Assembly (NCBI GenBank): GCA_005888315.1
Contig: VAWH01000072.1
Coordinates: forward strand, 22,072-86,071
Length of the DNA: 64,000 bases
Source: Actinomycetota bacterium
GTDB taxonomy: Bacteria; Actinomycetota; Thermoleophilia; Gaiellales; Gaiellaceae
Direction: 5' to 3'
The notes under the pieces were generated by a model. That model was not told where the DNA came from and ran no database searches. It was given only the letters and a program-made list of their open reading frames with translations. Below, piece after piece: positions 19,823-26,933 of this stretch; position 1 is the first letter of the stretch, and each line of letters opens with the position of its first letter. Position numbers and translations under genes: made by a program.

Positions 19823-20232
19823 TCGTCGCCCGGCCGACGGCGCAGGCGCTTCGTCTCGCCACGTTGCCGCTTCTGCTCCAGGCGTCGCTTCCTGGCGGCA
19901 GCGCTCGGCCTCGTCGGCTTGCGCCTGCGCTCGACCTTCAGCGCCTCGCGGAGCGCCTCGACGACTCGCTCGATCGCGAGTTCGCGGTTCCGCCACTGGC
20001 TGCGCTCGTCCTGGGCGACCGCGCGCAGGACCGGACCCGCCCTGGCGATCACTCGGCGCTTCTGCGCGTCGCTGAGCCCGACCGAGCGTTCGACGTCGAA
20101 GACAGCCTCGGCGCGGGTCTCGGTCTTCTGCGCATGTTGCCCGCCGGGGCCGCTCGAGCGCGAGAAGCGCAGCTCGATCTCGGAGCGCGGGATCGAGACG
20201 GATCTCGTGACGCGAATAGACTCGCCCGCCAT
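19819..20232 (-). CDS. arfB: Alternative ribosome-rescue factor ArfB-like peptidyl-tRNA hydrolase
   Basis: 137 residues. The GGQ loop is SSGPGGQHAQKTETRAE (about residues 24-40), the catalytic motif that releases peptides from stalled ribosomes, and the C-terminus is a long basic tail (RKRRLEQKRQRGETKRLRRR) that in ArfB inserts into the empty mRNA channel. ATG 20232 chosen because it gives the family length; it overlaps, on the opposite strand, the ATG of the gene at 20231 (CATG), so both mRNAs must be leaderless or start inside each other's gene. Confidence 0.85.
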   Translation of the reverse strand: MAGESIRVTRSVSIPRSEIELRFSRSSGPGGQHAQKTETRAEAVFDVERSVGLSDAQKRRVIARAGPVLRAVAQDERSQWRNRELAIERVVEALREALKVERRRKPTRPSAAARKRRLEQKRQRGETKRLRRRPGDD

Positions 20233-21007
20233 GGCAGCGATTCTGCTCGACCTCGACGGCGTCCTGCACATCTCCGGCAAGCCGATCGACGGCGCCGCTC
20301 ACGCGGTGCAGCGGCTGCGCGGGGCCGGCCACCGTCTTCGCTTCCTCACGAATAACACCACGCAATCGCGGTCGCAGCTCGCCGAAACGGTCCGAGGCTT
20401 CGGGATCGAGCTCGAGGACGCGGAGCTGCAGACGACGCCCGTCGCGGCTGCACGCGTCCTCCAGGGGAGGCGTGTCCTGGCGCTGACGATGCCTGCCGTC
20501 CGCGACGACCTCGAGGGCGTCGAGCTGGTCGGCGACAACGCCGACGCCGTGCTCCTCGGCGGTGCGGACGAGACCGCCGAGCCGAACCGGGTCTTCAGCT
20601 ACATGAACCTCGCCCGCGCCTTCGCCGAGCTCGAGGCCGGCGCAGACCTCTTCTGCCTTCACAAGAACCCTTGGTGGCAGACCTCGCGCGGGGCGCTCCT
20701 CGACGCGGGCGCCTTCGTGGTCGGGCTCGAGTACGCCACCGGCGCTCAGGCGACCGTGCTCGGGAAGCCGAGCGCCTCGTACTTCGAGGCGGCGCTGGAA
20801 GCCGTCGACTCGGACCCCGAGCACGCGTGGATGGTCGGAGACGACGTCGACGCCGACATAGTCGGCGCAGGTGCATTGGGGATGCACACGATCCTCGTCC
20901 GCACCGGCAAGTTCCGCGACGACGCGGGCGCCTGGAGCGCACAGCCGGAGGCGGTGGTGGATTCGATCGCCGACGTCCCCGACTGGGTCGAGGCGGCCGG
21001 TTCCTAA
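20231..21007 (+). CDS. HAD-superfamily IIA hydrolase (NagD/HDHD2-like phosphatase)
   Basis: 258 residues. HAD motif I ILLDLDGVLH at residues 4-13, motif II LRFLTNNTTQSR, a type IIA cap, then KPSASYFEAAL with the motif III Lys and motif IV MVGDDVDADIVGA. The family dephosphorylates small phosphorylated metabolites; substrate unknown. ATG 20231 is supported by a TAGACT -10 box at 20217-20222, eight nt upstream. Divergent from arfB with overlapping start codons. Confidence 0.87.
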   Translation: MAAILLDLDGVLHISGKPIDGAAHAVQRLRGAGHRLRFLTNNTTQSRSQLAETVRGFGIELEDAELQTTPVAAARVLQGRRVLALTMPAVRDDLEGVELVGDNADAVLLGGADETAEPNRVFSYMNLARAFAELEAGADLFCLHKNPWWQTSRGALLDAGAFVVGLEYATGAQATVLGKPSASYFEAALEAVDSDPEHAWMVGDDVDADIVGAGALGMHTILVRTGKFRDDAGAWSAQPEAVVDSIADVPDWVEAAGS

Positions 21008-21017
21008 ACTTAGTCCC

Positions 21018-21044
21018 GTGCCTGTCGGGATCGATCTGACTGAG
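21018..21044 (+). pseudogene. acpS: Duplicated 5' end of acpS with the ancestral promoter
   Basis: GTG at 21018 begins nine codons reading V-P-V-G-I-D-L-T-E, matching M-T-V-G-I-D-L-I-E of acpS at 21128; 21 of 27 bases agree and half of the changes are silent. A TAAACT -10 box at 21005-21010 is correctly placed 7 nt upstream. A double-hairpin repeat starts at the ninth codon, and the frame then stops at TGA 21129, overlapping the real acpS ATG. This looks like the original acpS start cut off by the repeat. Confidence 0.7.
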
Positions 21045-21111
21045 GCATCGCTTGCGATGCCGACCTGGAGGTCGTGGCGGCTTTGCCGGCGCGACCGTCT
21101 TCCCCCGGCTC
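21044..21111 (+). repeat. Single copy of the double-hairpin repeat
   Basis: GGCATCGC-TT-GCGATGCC (21044-21061), then GGTCGTGGCGGC-TTT-GCCGGCGCGACC (21070-21096), then a CCCCCGGCT end. Same order and spacing as in the arrays at 868 and 54184. It separates the acpS 5' remnant from the intact acpS. Confidence 0.8.
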
Positions 21112-21127
21112 AGTCGAGAATTGCAGG

Positions 21128-21490
21128 ATGACTGTCGGTATCGACCTGATTGAAATCGAGCGCGTCCGGCGCGCGCTCGAGCGCTACCCGTCGTTCCGTC
21201 AGCGCTGCTTCACGGAGGCCGAGCGCGCCTACTGCGACTCGCGGCCGAATCCGCCGCAGCACTACGCCGCCCGCTTCGCCGGCAAGGAGGCGATCGGCAA
21301 AGCGCTCGGCTTCGGCGTCGCGCGTGCCTTCGCGTGGCAAGAGGTCGAGATCGCCGGCCGGCCGAAGCCGGGCGTCACCCTCTCCGGGCGGATGCAGGCT
21401 TGGGCGGAAGGGCTCGCTGCGGGCGCGATCGACCTCTCGATGTCGCACTCGCGCGAGCTGGCGACGGCGGTTGCCGTAGTCGATGGGTGA
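21128..21490 (+). CDS. acpS: Holo-[acyl-carrier-protein] synthase
   Basis: Transfers 4'-phosphopantetheine from CoA to acyl carrier protein. 120 residues. GIDLIEIERVRRALE with the Mg-binding Asp, the FTEAERAYC motif, and ARFAGKEAIGKALGFG with the catalytic Glu/Lys are all present; DLSMSHSRELATAVAVV ends the domain. ATG 21128 gives the normal N-terminus. Its own upstream DNA has the repeat but no clear promoter, and may depend on the displaced promoter at 21005. Overlaps the next gene by 8 nt. Confidence 0.93.
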   Translation: MTVGIDLIEIERVRRALERYPSFRQRCFTEAERAYCDSRPNPPQHYAARFAGKEAIGKALGFGVARAFAWQEVEIAGRPKPGVTLSGRMQAWAEGLAAGAIDLSMSHSRELATAVAVVDG

Positions 21491-22808
21491 ATTCGAGCCG
21501 CTCTACACGGCTGAAGAGATGAAGGCGGCGGAGGAAGGGCACGACGTCGAGGCGCTGATGGAACGGGCGGGCGCCGCCGTTGCAGCGGTGGTGGCGCGCG
21601 ACTATCCCGGCGCGCGCGTCGTCGCGGTCTGCGGCAAGGGCGCGAACGGCGGCGATGGCCGGATCGCGGCCGCGAAGCTCGCGGCGGAGGTTGCCGAGGT
21701 GGGAGCCGAGCTGCCTGCGGGGGACGTCGTCATCGACGCGATCTTCGGCACCGGCTTCCACGGCGAGCCGCGCGAGGAAGCGGCAAGGTCGATCGAGGCG
21801 ATCCGCAGCGCCGGCGTGCCGGTGGTGGCGGTTGACGTGCCCTCCGGCGTGAATGCGTCGACAGGCGAGGTCTCCGCGGTTTGCGTCGAGGCAACAACGA
21901 CGGTCACCTTCCAGGGCGAGAAAGTCGGCCTGGCGGTGGCGCCGGGCAGCCTCCACGCGGGCAAGGTCGAGGTCGCCGACATCGGGCTCGAGCATGCGGA
22001 CACAGCCCATGCTCTGGTCACGAGCGAGATCGCGCGGCGCGTTCCCCAGCGGCAGCGCGGCGGGAACAAGTACCGCTCAGGTTCGGTGCTTGTGGTCGGC
22101 GGCGCGCCCGGTCTGACCGGCGCCGTCTGCCTCGCTGCGGAGGCGGCGTTCCGCGCCGACGCCGGGTACGTCAGTGTCTGCGCGCCGCGCGAGTCGCTGC
22201 CGGTCGTCGAGGTGCGCCTGCTCGAAGCGGTCAAGCGCCCCCTGGAGGAAGCCTTCGACGCCGCCGGACGCGCCGAAGCGCTGGCGCTCGGTCCGGGCCT
22301 CGGGCGCGGTGAAGAGGCGAAGCCGCTGGTCCGGCGGCTGCTCGAGGAGACCGACCTGCCCGCGGTCGTCGACGCCGACGCCCTCTTCGGCTTCGAGCCG
22401 GTCGAGCGAGGCGCTGCGACGGTGTTGACTCCTCATTCCGGCGAGCTGGCGAGGCTGCTCGACGTCGAGACGCAGTGGGTCGACGCGCATCGCCTCGAAG
22501 CGGCCCACCGCGCCGTCGAGCGCTTTCGCTGCGTCGTCCTCCTGAAAGGAAGCGAGACGATCATTGCCGCGCACGGCGCACGAACGCTGATCAGCGCCGG
22601 CACTCCCCGCCTTGCGACGGCAGGCACCGGCGACGTCCTCACGGGCATCATCGGCGCTTTCCTGGCGAAGGGGATCGAAGGCCAGCTCGCCGCCGCCGTT
22701 GCTGCTCGCGTTCATGCCGACGCGGCACTCGCGGCGCCGCACGGGCGCGGCCTCGTCGCCAGCGACGTGACTGCAGAGCTCCCCCGCGTGCTCGATGCAG
22801 CGGTCTGA
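21483..22808 (+). CDS. nnrD: Bifunctional NAD(P)H-hydrate epimerase / ADP-dependent dehydratase
   Basis: Repairs hydrated NAD(P)H: the N-terminal YjeF_N domain (about 1-195; VVAVCGKGANGGDGRIAA, DAIFGTGFHG, AVDVPSGVNASTG) epimerises NAD(P)HX and the C-terminal ribokinase-like domain (about 205-441; LTPHSGELARLL, LLKGSETII, TAGTGDVLTGIIGAFLAKG) dehydrates it using ADP. 441 residues, slightly short of the usual 480-500. Overlaps acpS upstream and the alr remnant downstream (14 nt), a common actinobacterial order. Confidence 0.92.
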   Translation: MGEFEPLYTAEEMKAAEEGHDVEALMERAGAAVAAVVARDYPGARVVAVCGKGANGGDGRIAAAKLAAEVAEVGAELPAGDVVIDAIFGTGFHGEPREEAARSIEAIRSAGVPVVAVDVPSGVNASTGEVSAVCVEATTTVTFQGEKVGLAVAPGSLHAGKVEVADIGLEHADTAHALVTSEIARRVPQRQRGGNKYRSGSVLVVGGAPGLTGAVCLAAEAAFRADAGYVSVCAPRESLPVVEVRLLEAVKRPLEEAFDAAGRAEALALGPGLGRGEEAKPLVRRLLEETDLPAVVDADALFGFEPVERGAATVLTPHSGELARLLDVETQWVDAHRLEAAHRAVERFRCVVLLKGSETIIAAHGARTLISAGTPRLATAGTGDVLTGIIGAFLAKGIEGQLAAAVAARVHADAALAAPHGRGLVASDVTAELPRVLDAAV

Positions 22809-23774
22809 GCTGACGATCGACCTCGGCGCGGTACGGCGCAACGTCAAGCGGCTGCTCGACGTGCTCGAGGGCGCGGAGGTCTGGGCCGTCGTGAAAGCGA
22901 ACGGCTACGGGCACGGCGCCGTGGACGTGGCCGGCGCGGCTCTCGGGGCCGGGGCGAGCGTGCTCTGCGTCGCCACCGTCCCCGAAGGCCTCGCGCTCCG
23001 CGAGAAGTTCGGCGAGACGCGAATCCTGGTCATGGGGCCGACGGCGACCAGCGGCGAGCTCGCGCGCGCACGGGACGCCCAGCTGGAGCTCGTCGCCTCG
23101 AGCGGCGAGGTTCCGGAGGGCGTTCGTGTCCACGTCAAGCTCGACACCGGCATGGGCCGCTGGGGCCTCTCCGAGCTGCCGGAGCCGGGGGCGAACGTCG
23201 TCGGCCTGATGAGCCATCTCGCAAGCGCCGACTGCGACCCCGAGTTCACCGAGACGCAGATCGTGCGTTTTCGCGAGGCGACGGAGCCGTACCGGCACCT
23301 GACCAGGCACCTGGCGAACAGCGCCGGCGCGCTCCGCTTTCCGGGCGCGCGGTTCGACGCCGCCCGCTGCGGGATCGCGATCTACGGCCTGCGCTCCACT
23401 GGAGAAGCCGGCTCGCGCAGGTGCGGCTGCTCGGCGCGGGGGAGAGCACCGGCTACGGCCGGCGCTTCGTGGCCGAGCGGCCGACCTGGATCGGAATCGT
23501 CCCGGTCGGCTACGCGGACGGCTTCCGCCGCGACCTGACCGGGACCGAGATTCGCGTCGGCGGCGAGCTCCGGCGCGTCGTCGGCACCGTCTCGATGGAC
23601 GCCTTGACCGTCGAGCTCGACCGCGAGCTGCCTGTCGGGATGCCGGTGACGTTGATCGGCGATGAGGTCCTGGCGGAAGATCATGCCCGCGTGGCCGGAA
23701 CGATCAACTACGAAATCGTGTGCGGGATCAATACCGATCCCGCACGCACGAGGCGGGTGGTCGTCGATTCGTGA
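22795..23774 (+). pseudogene. alr: Alanine racemase, internal deletion and frameshift
   Basis: The first frame (from 22795) has the PLP Lys motif WAVVKANGYGHGAVD, then KLDTGMGRWG and CGIAIYGL near 23390. There the frame is lost: the continuation LHWRSRLAQVRLLGAGESTGYGRRF, including PVGYADGFRRDL with the catalytic Tyr and GTVSMDALTVEL, is in another frame and ends at TGA 23772. Joined, it gives only about 326 residues against about 370 usual, and the 15-20 residues expected between IYGL and LHWRSR are missing. So a real deletion, or an assembly error, near 23390. Alr is normally essential for D-alanine. Confidence 0.8.
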
Positions 23775-24813
23775 GCTCGTCGAAGAGCTGTTCGCCGGCG
23801 AAGAGGCCTGGATCGTCGGCGGCGCCGTCCGCGATCGGGTGCTCGACCGGCCCATCGTCGACGTGGACGTCGCGCTTGCCGAGCCGGAGCGCGCGGCGCG
23901 GCGCTACGCCCGTACGTCCGGAGGCGCGCCGTTCCCGCTTTCCGAGCGCCACGGCGCCTGGAGGGTTTCGCTCGCGGACGGCCGGACGGTCGACTTCACG
24001 CCGCTGCCCGGGCCGATCGAGGACGACCTGGCGACTCGGGACTTCACCATCAACGCGATCGCCGAGCGGGCGGGCGGCGACGAGAAGGTCGACCCTTTCG
24101 GCGGCTATGCGGACCTCGAGGCGAGGCGCCTGCGCGTCGTCGAGGAGTCCGTTTTCCGGAACGATCCGCTGCGGCTCCTGCGCGGGCCGCGGCTGGAGGA
24201 CGAGCTGCCGTTCGGCTTTCGGCTCGTCGCCGAGACCGAGGCGCTCGTCCGCCGCGACTGCGAGCTGGTCACGACGCCCTCCAAGGAACGGATTCTCGGC
24301 GAGCTGCGGCGGCTTTCGGCAGGCGGCTTCACGAGGCTCGACGAGCTCGGCTTGCTCGAGCCGCTGGGCGGCTCGCTCGCCGGCATCGAACGAGCCGGTG
24401 CCGCGGCCCATCCCGACTACGACCTGGTCGTTGTCTTTGGCGAGAACCTGCTGAAGCTGCCGATCTCCAACGAGACGAGGCGGTTTGCGCGCTCGCTCCT
24501 GCGGGCCGAGCGGCCGGCTGACGACTCGCTGCGGGCGATCCACCGCTTCCGCCGCGAGACCGAGCCGTGGGCGCTCGAGGCGCTCGCGTTCCTGGGCGCG
24601 CGCGAGCTCGAGGACGCTGTGGTCCGCGCGCGGGAATCCGAGCCGAAGCAGCCGCTCTTACGCGGCGGCGAGCTCGACTTGCCGCCCGGCCCCGAGGTCG
24701 GCCGGCTGCTCGAGCAGATCGCCGAGGAGCGCGCCGCAGGCACGATCACGACGAAAGAGGAGGCCCTTGAGTACGCACGACGCAACGCGGGCTCGGTTCG
24801 CAGCGACGGCTGA
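23767..24813 (+). CDS. cca: CCA tRNA nucleotidyltransferase-like protein, start codon unclear
   Basis: Class II nucleotidyltransferase that would add or repair the tRNA 3' CCA. WIVGGAVRDRVLDRPIVDVDVAL carries the GG and DxD catalytic signature in two parts, followed by RDFTINAIAER and the RNDPLRLLR helix. About 348 residues if started at the ATT at 23767, which directly precedes the conserved RELVEELF; no ATG, GTG or TTG is near. In-frame ATGs at 23662 and 23683 lie inside the alr end and would add an unrelated N-terminus. Overlaps the alr stop by 8 nt and the next gene by 47 nt. Confidence 0.75.
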   Translation: MRELVEELFAGEEAWIVGGAVRDRVLDRPIVDVDVALAEPERAARRYARTSGGAPFPLSERHGAWRVSLADGRTVDFTPLPGPIEDDLATRDFTINAIAERAGGDEKVDPFGGYADLEARRLRVVEESVFRNDPLRLLRGPRLEDELPFGFRLVAETEALVRRDCELVTTPSKERILGELRRLSAGGFTRLDELGLLEPLGGSLAGIERAGAAAHPDYDLVVVFGENLLKLPISNETRRFARSLLRAERPADDSLRAIHRFRRETEPWALEALAFLGARELEDAVVRARESEPKQPLLRGGELDLPPGPEVGRLLEQIAEERAAGTITTKEEALEYARRNAGSVRSDG

Positions 24814-25468
24814 CCGGATCGCGGCGCTCCAGGAGCGACGCGCCGGGGAGCTCGCCGCCCGGGTGGGCGAGTTCGTGCCGGTGAGTGGCGAAGAGCGCGC
24901 GCTCGACGCAGGCGCCGGCACGGGGGCGCTCGCCTTCGCGCTGGCGCCGCTCGTGCGCGAGGTCGTCGCAGTCGAGCTCGTTCCGGAGCAGATCGAGCGA
25001 GGGCGGGCCAAGGCGCCGCCGAACGTCAGCTTCGTCGAGGGCGACGCGGCGAAGCTCGATTTCGAGCGCGCGTCCTTCGACCTGGCCGGCACCCTGCGGA
25101 CGCTGCATCACGTCCCCCGGCCGGAGCTCGTAATCGCCGAGCTGACCCGGGTGACGCGATCGGGCGGGCTCCTGCTCGTCGTCGACCAGATCGCGCCGAC
25201 CGACCCGCTCGCCGCCCTCGATCTCAACCGCTTCGAGCGGGCCCGCGACCCCTCGCACACGCGGGCTCTCGCCGACGTCGACCTGCGCCAGCTTTTCGAG
25301 GCGAACAGCCTCGTGCTGCTAAAGGCCGAGTTCGTGCGCGAATCGCGCGAGCTCGATCCGTACCTCGACCTTGCCGGCTGCGAGGGGAAGGCGCGAGAGC
25401 AGGCGAAGTCGCTGGCGCCGCCGGACTACACAGCCGAGCTCGGCTGGTACCTGCTGCGGCGGCCCTAG
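24767..25468 (+). CDS. Class I SAM-dependent methyltransferase (UbiE-like)
   Basis: 233 residues. Motif I ALDAGAGTGALAFALAP binds SAM, EVVAVELVPEQIERGR is the acidic strand beta2, and DLAGTLRTLHHVPRPELVIAELTRVTRSGGLLLVVD is the post-I/II/III core seen in UbiE/COQ5 and arsenite-type methyltransferases. Substrate unknown. TTG 24767 chosen because AGAGGAGG precedes it by 4-5 nt; the start lies inside the CCA gene. The SelW-like selenoprotein follows 14 nt after the stop, so the two are probably co-transcribed. Confidence 0.8.
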   Translation: MSTHDATRARFAATADRIAALQERRAGELAARVGEFVPVSGEERALDAGAGTGALAFALAPLVREVVAVELVPEQIERGRAKAPPNVSFVEGDAAKLDFERASFDLAGTLRTLHHVPRPELVIAELTRVTRSGGLLLVVDQIAPTDPLAALDLNRFERARDPSHTRALADVDLRQLFEANSLVLLKAEFVRESRELDPYLDLAGCEGKAREQAKSLAPPDYTAELGWYLLRRP

Positions 25469-25482
25469 TCCGTGAAGTTACG

Positions 25483-25707
25483 ATGCACCGCGTGCGCGTC
25501 GAGATCTTCTACTGCCCGGTCTGAAACGGCTACGACGCACGAGCCGCGAGTCTCGCGGCTGAGCTAACCGAGCAAGGGTTCGACGCGCAGGCGATCGAAG
25601 GGGAGAAGAGCCAGTACGACGTCGTCGCCGACGGACGGCTCGTCTTCTCGAAGCAACAGCAGGGCCGCTTCCCTGAGCCGGACGAGATTCTCGCCGCCTT
25701 GGCTTAG
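25483..25707 (+). CDS. SelW/Rdx-family selenoprotein (CxxU, in-frame TGA)
   Basis: 74 residues if TGA 25522-25524 is read as selenocysteine. The frame reads RVEIFYCPV-U-NGYDARAASLAAEL, exactly the CxxC/CxxU redox loop of the Rdx (SelW, SelT, SelH) thioredoxin-fold family between strand 1 and helix 1; the rest, GEKSQYDVVADGRLVFSKQQ then GRFPEPDEILAAL, matches the family's second half (VxxDGxLVFSK...GRFP). No other stop or frameshift occurs. A hairpin starting 17 nt after the TGA resembles a bacterial SECIS. Ordinary gene calling would miss it. Role: probably a small thiol/selenol oxidoreductase in the cytoplasm. Ends 3-4 nt into the convergent MarR gene. A plain nonsense mutation is the alternative. 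Confidence 0.82.
25542..25560 (+). promoter_or_regulatory. SECIS-like hairpin of the SelW gene
   Basis: Perfect 7-bp stem AGCCGCG / CGCGGCT with loop AGTCT, inside the coding sequence 17 nt after the TGA. Bacterial SECIS elements are short hairpins just 3' of the UGA with a GU in the apical loop for SelB; AGUCU carries GU, close to the AGGUCU loop known from E. coli fdhF. Confidence 0.6.
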
Positions 25708-26105
25708 CTGTCGAGATGCGCGATCGCCGTCCGCAGCTCTTGACGCTCCTGCTCGTTCGACGTGAACGCCTGCATCAGCCGGCGCTCGCCCTCTGCGGAC
25801 AGTCGCAGATGAGTGACGCGGCCGTCGGAGTCAGACTGCTCGCGGTCGATCAGACCGGTTTCCTCCGCCCGGTGGACGAGCTCGGTAACGGTGCTCTGCG
25901 CGAGCTGCAGCCGCTCTGCAAGCTCGGTTACGGTCGATTGCTCGCTCCCATCGGCGGCGCCCTTGATCATCAACAGCAAGAGGTAGCGCTGCGGCGTCAG
26001 TCCGGACTTGCGGGCGTTCCGCTCGGCCTTGCGCAGAAAGGCGCGTAACGCGGCACGGAAGTCCGCAACGCGTGCTACCTCGCTCGCAGGAACCGACGCT
26101 TCCAT
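25704..26105 (-). CDS. MarR-family transcriptional regulator
   Basis: 133 residues with the winged helix-turn-helix of MarR: LTPQRYLLLLMIKGA, STVTELAERLQLAQSTVTELVHRAEETGL (in two helices) and the wing DSDGRVTHLRLSAEG. Likely a dimeric repressor released by a small ligand. It lies downstream of the SDR gene on the same strand, with an inverted repeat (26116-26153) between that could be its operator. Convergent with the SelW gene. Confidence 0.85.
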   Translation of the reverse strand: MEASVPASEVARVADFRAALRAFLRKAERNARKSGLTPQRYLLLLMIKGAADGSEQSTVTELAERLQLAQSTVTELVHRAEETGLIDREQSDSDGRVTHLRLSAEGERRLMQAFTSNEQERQELRTAIAHLDS

Positions 26106-26115
26106 AGATGGATTC

Positions 26116-26153
26116 TAGGAGGGTTTGGACGCTATTTCGCCAAACCCCTCCTA
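26116..26153 (-). terminator. Inverted repeat between SDR gene and marR
   Basis: Arms TAGGAGGGTTTGG (26116-26128) and CCAAACCCCTCCTA (26140-26153), 11-nt spacer, one bulged base. The right arm contains the SDR stop codon, and the left arm ends 10 nt before the marR start. It can be a hairpin terminator of the SDR transcript or a MarR operator; position fits both. Confidence 0.5.
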
Positions 26154-26933
26154 CTTCCGTCTACGCAGGGCATTGCGAGCGCGTGCCGCGCGAGCGAGCG
26201 TCGCGGGGGCGACCGCCTGGACAATGGCGGCGGGCCGGTACCAGCGCGGGACGAATTGCTCGAGCCGGTTTCGCTCGACGGCGCGGATCACGCGCTCGGC
26301 GACGAGGTCCGGGTCGGCGACGAGCCGCTTGAGCAGCCGGCTGCGGAAGCGCGAGCGGTTCGGGAAGCCGGGAGTGTGGACGAAGCCCGGCGTGATCGTG
26401 TGCACGGTGATCCCGCTGCCCGCGAGCTCGACGCCGGCCGAGCGGGAGAAGGCGAGCTGCGCGTGCTTGGAGGCGCTGTAGGGCCCCGAATGGCCGGCCG
26501 CGACCGTACCGGCGACCGAGGCGATGTTGACGACGTCGGCAGGAGCGCCGGCCTCGAGCGCCGGCAGGAACGCACGCAGGCACCAGACCGAGCCGAGATA
26601 GTTCGTGCGGACGAGCTGCTCGATCTGCCCGGGCTCGAGATCGAGGAAGCCGCCCCCGCCGCCGGGAATGCCGGCGTTGTTGACGAGCAGGCGGATTGCC
26701 GGGTGCCGCTCGCCAACGGCTGCGGCGACCCGCGCGACTTCGGCGCGGTCGGCCACGTCGCAGACCTCGTACTCGGCTCCGAGCTCGCTCGAGATCTCGC
26801 GCAGCCGCTCCTCGCCGCGCGCGAGGAGCACGACTCGCCAGCCGCGCTTCGCGAGCGCGCGGGCGATCGCGGCGCCGATCCCGCTCGAGCCGCCGGTGAC
26901 GACTGCCACCGAGCTCGTGGAACCTAGCGGCAA
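26151..26933 (-). CDS. Short-chain dehydrogenase/reductase
   Basis: 260 residues, classical SDR. Cofactor motif VVTGGSSGIGAAIARALAKRG, LVNNAGIPGG, catalytic Ser in NIASVAGTVAAG and the YSASK box (Tyr-x-x-x-Lys). The C-terminal ERNRLEQFVPRWYRPAAIVQ type end is seen in many actinobacterial oxidoreductases of unknown substrate. NADP preference is suggested by the basic residue after strand 2 (LLARGEER). Starts 10 nt inside the end of the upstream protease gene, so the two are co-transcribed. Confidence 0.88.
   Translation of the reverse strand: MPLGSTSSVAVVTGGSSGIGAAIARALAKRGWRVVLLARGEERLREISSELGAEYEVCDVADRAEVARVAAAVGERHPAIRLLVNNAGIPGGGGGFLDLEPGQIEQLVRTNYLGSVWCLRAFLPALEAGAPADVVNIASVAGTVAAGHSGPYSASKHAQLAFSRSAGVELAGSGITVHTITPGFVHTPGFPNRSRFRSRLLKRLVADPDLVAERVIRAVERNRLEQFVPRWYRPAAIVQAVAPATLARAARARNALRRRK

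Noticed and set aside
23380..23425. Programmed frameshift in alr
   Set aside because: No slippery run or downstream structure is evident, and residues are missing at the junction, so a deletion or assembly error fits better.
26256..26927. A 223-codon + strand frame opposite the SDR gene
   Set aside because: Antisense to a clear SDR with all catalytic motifs.
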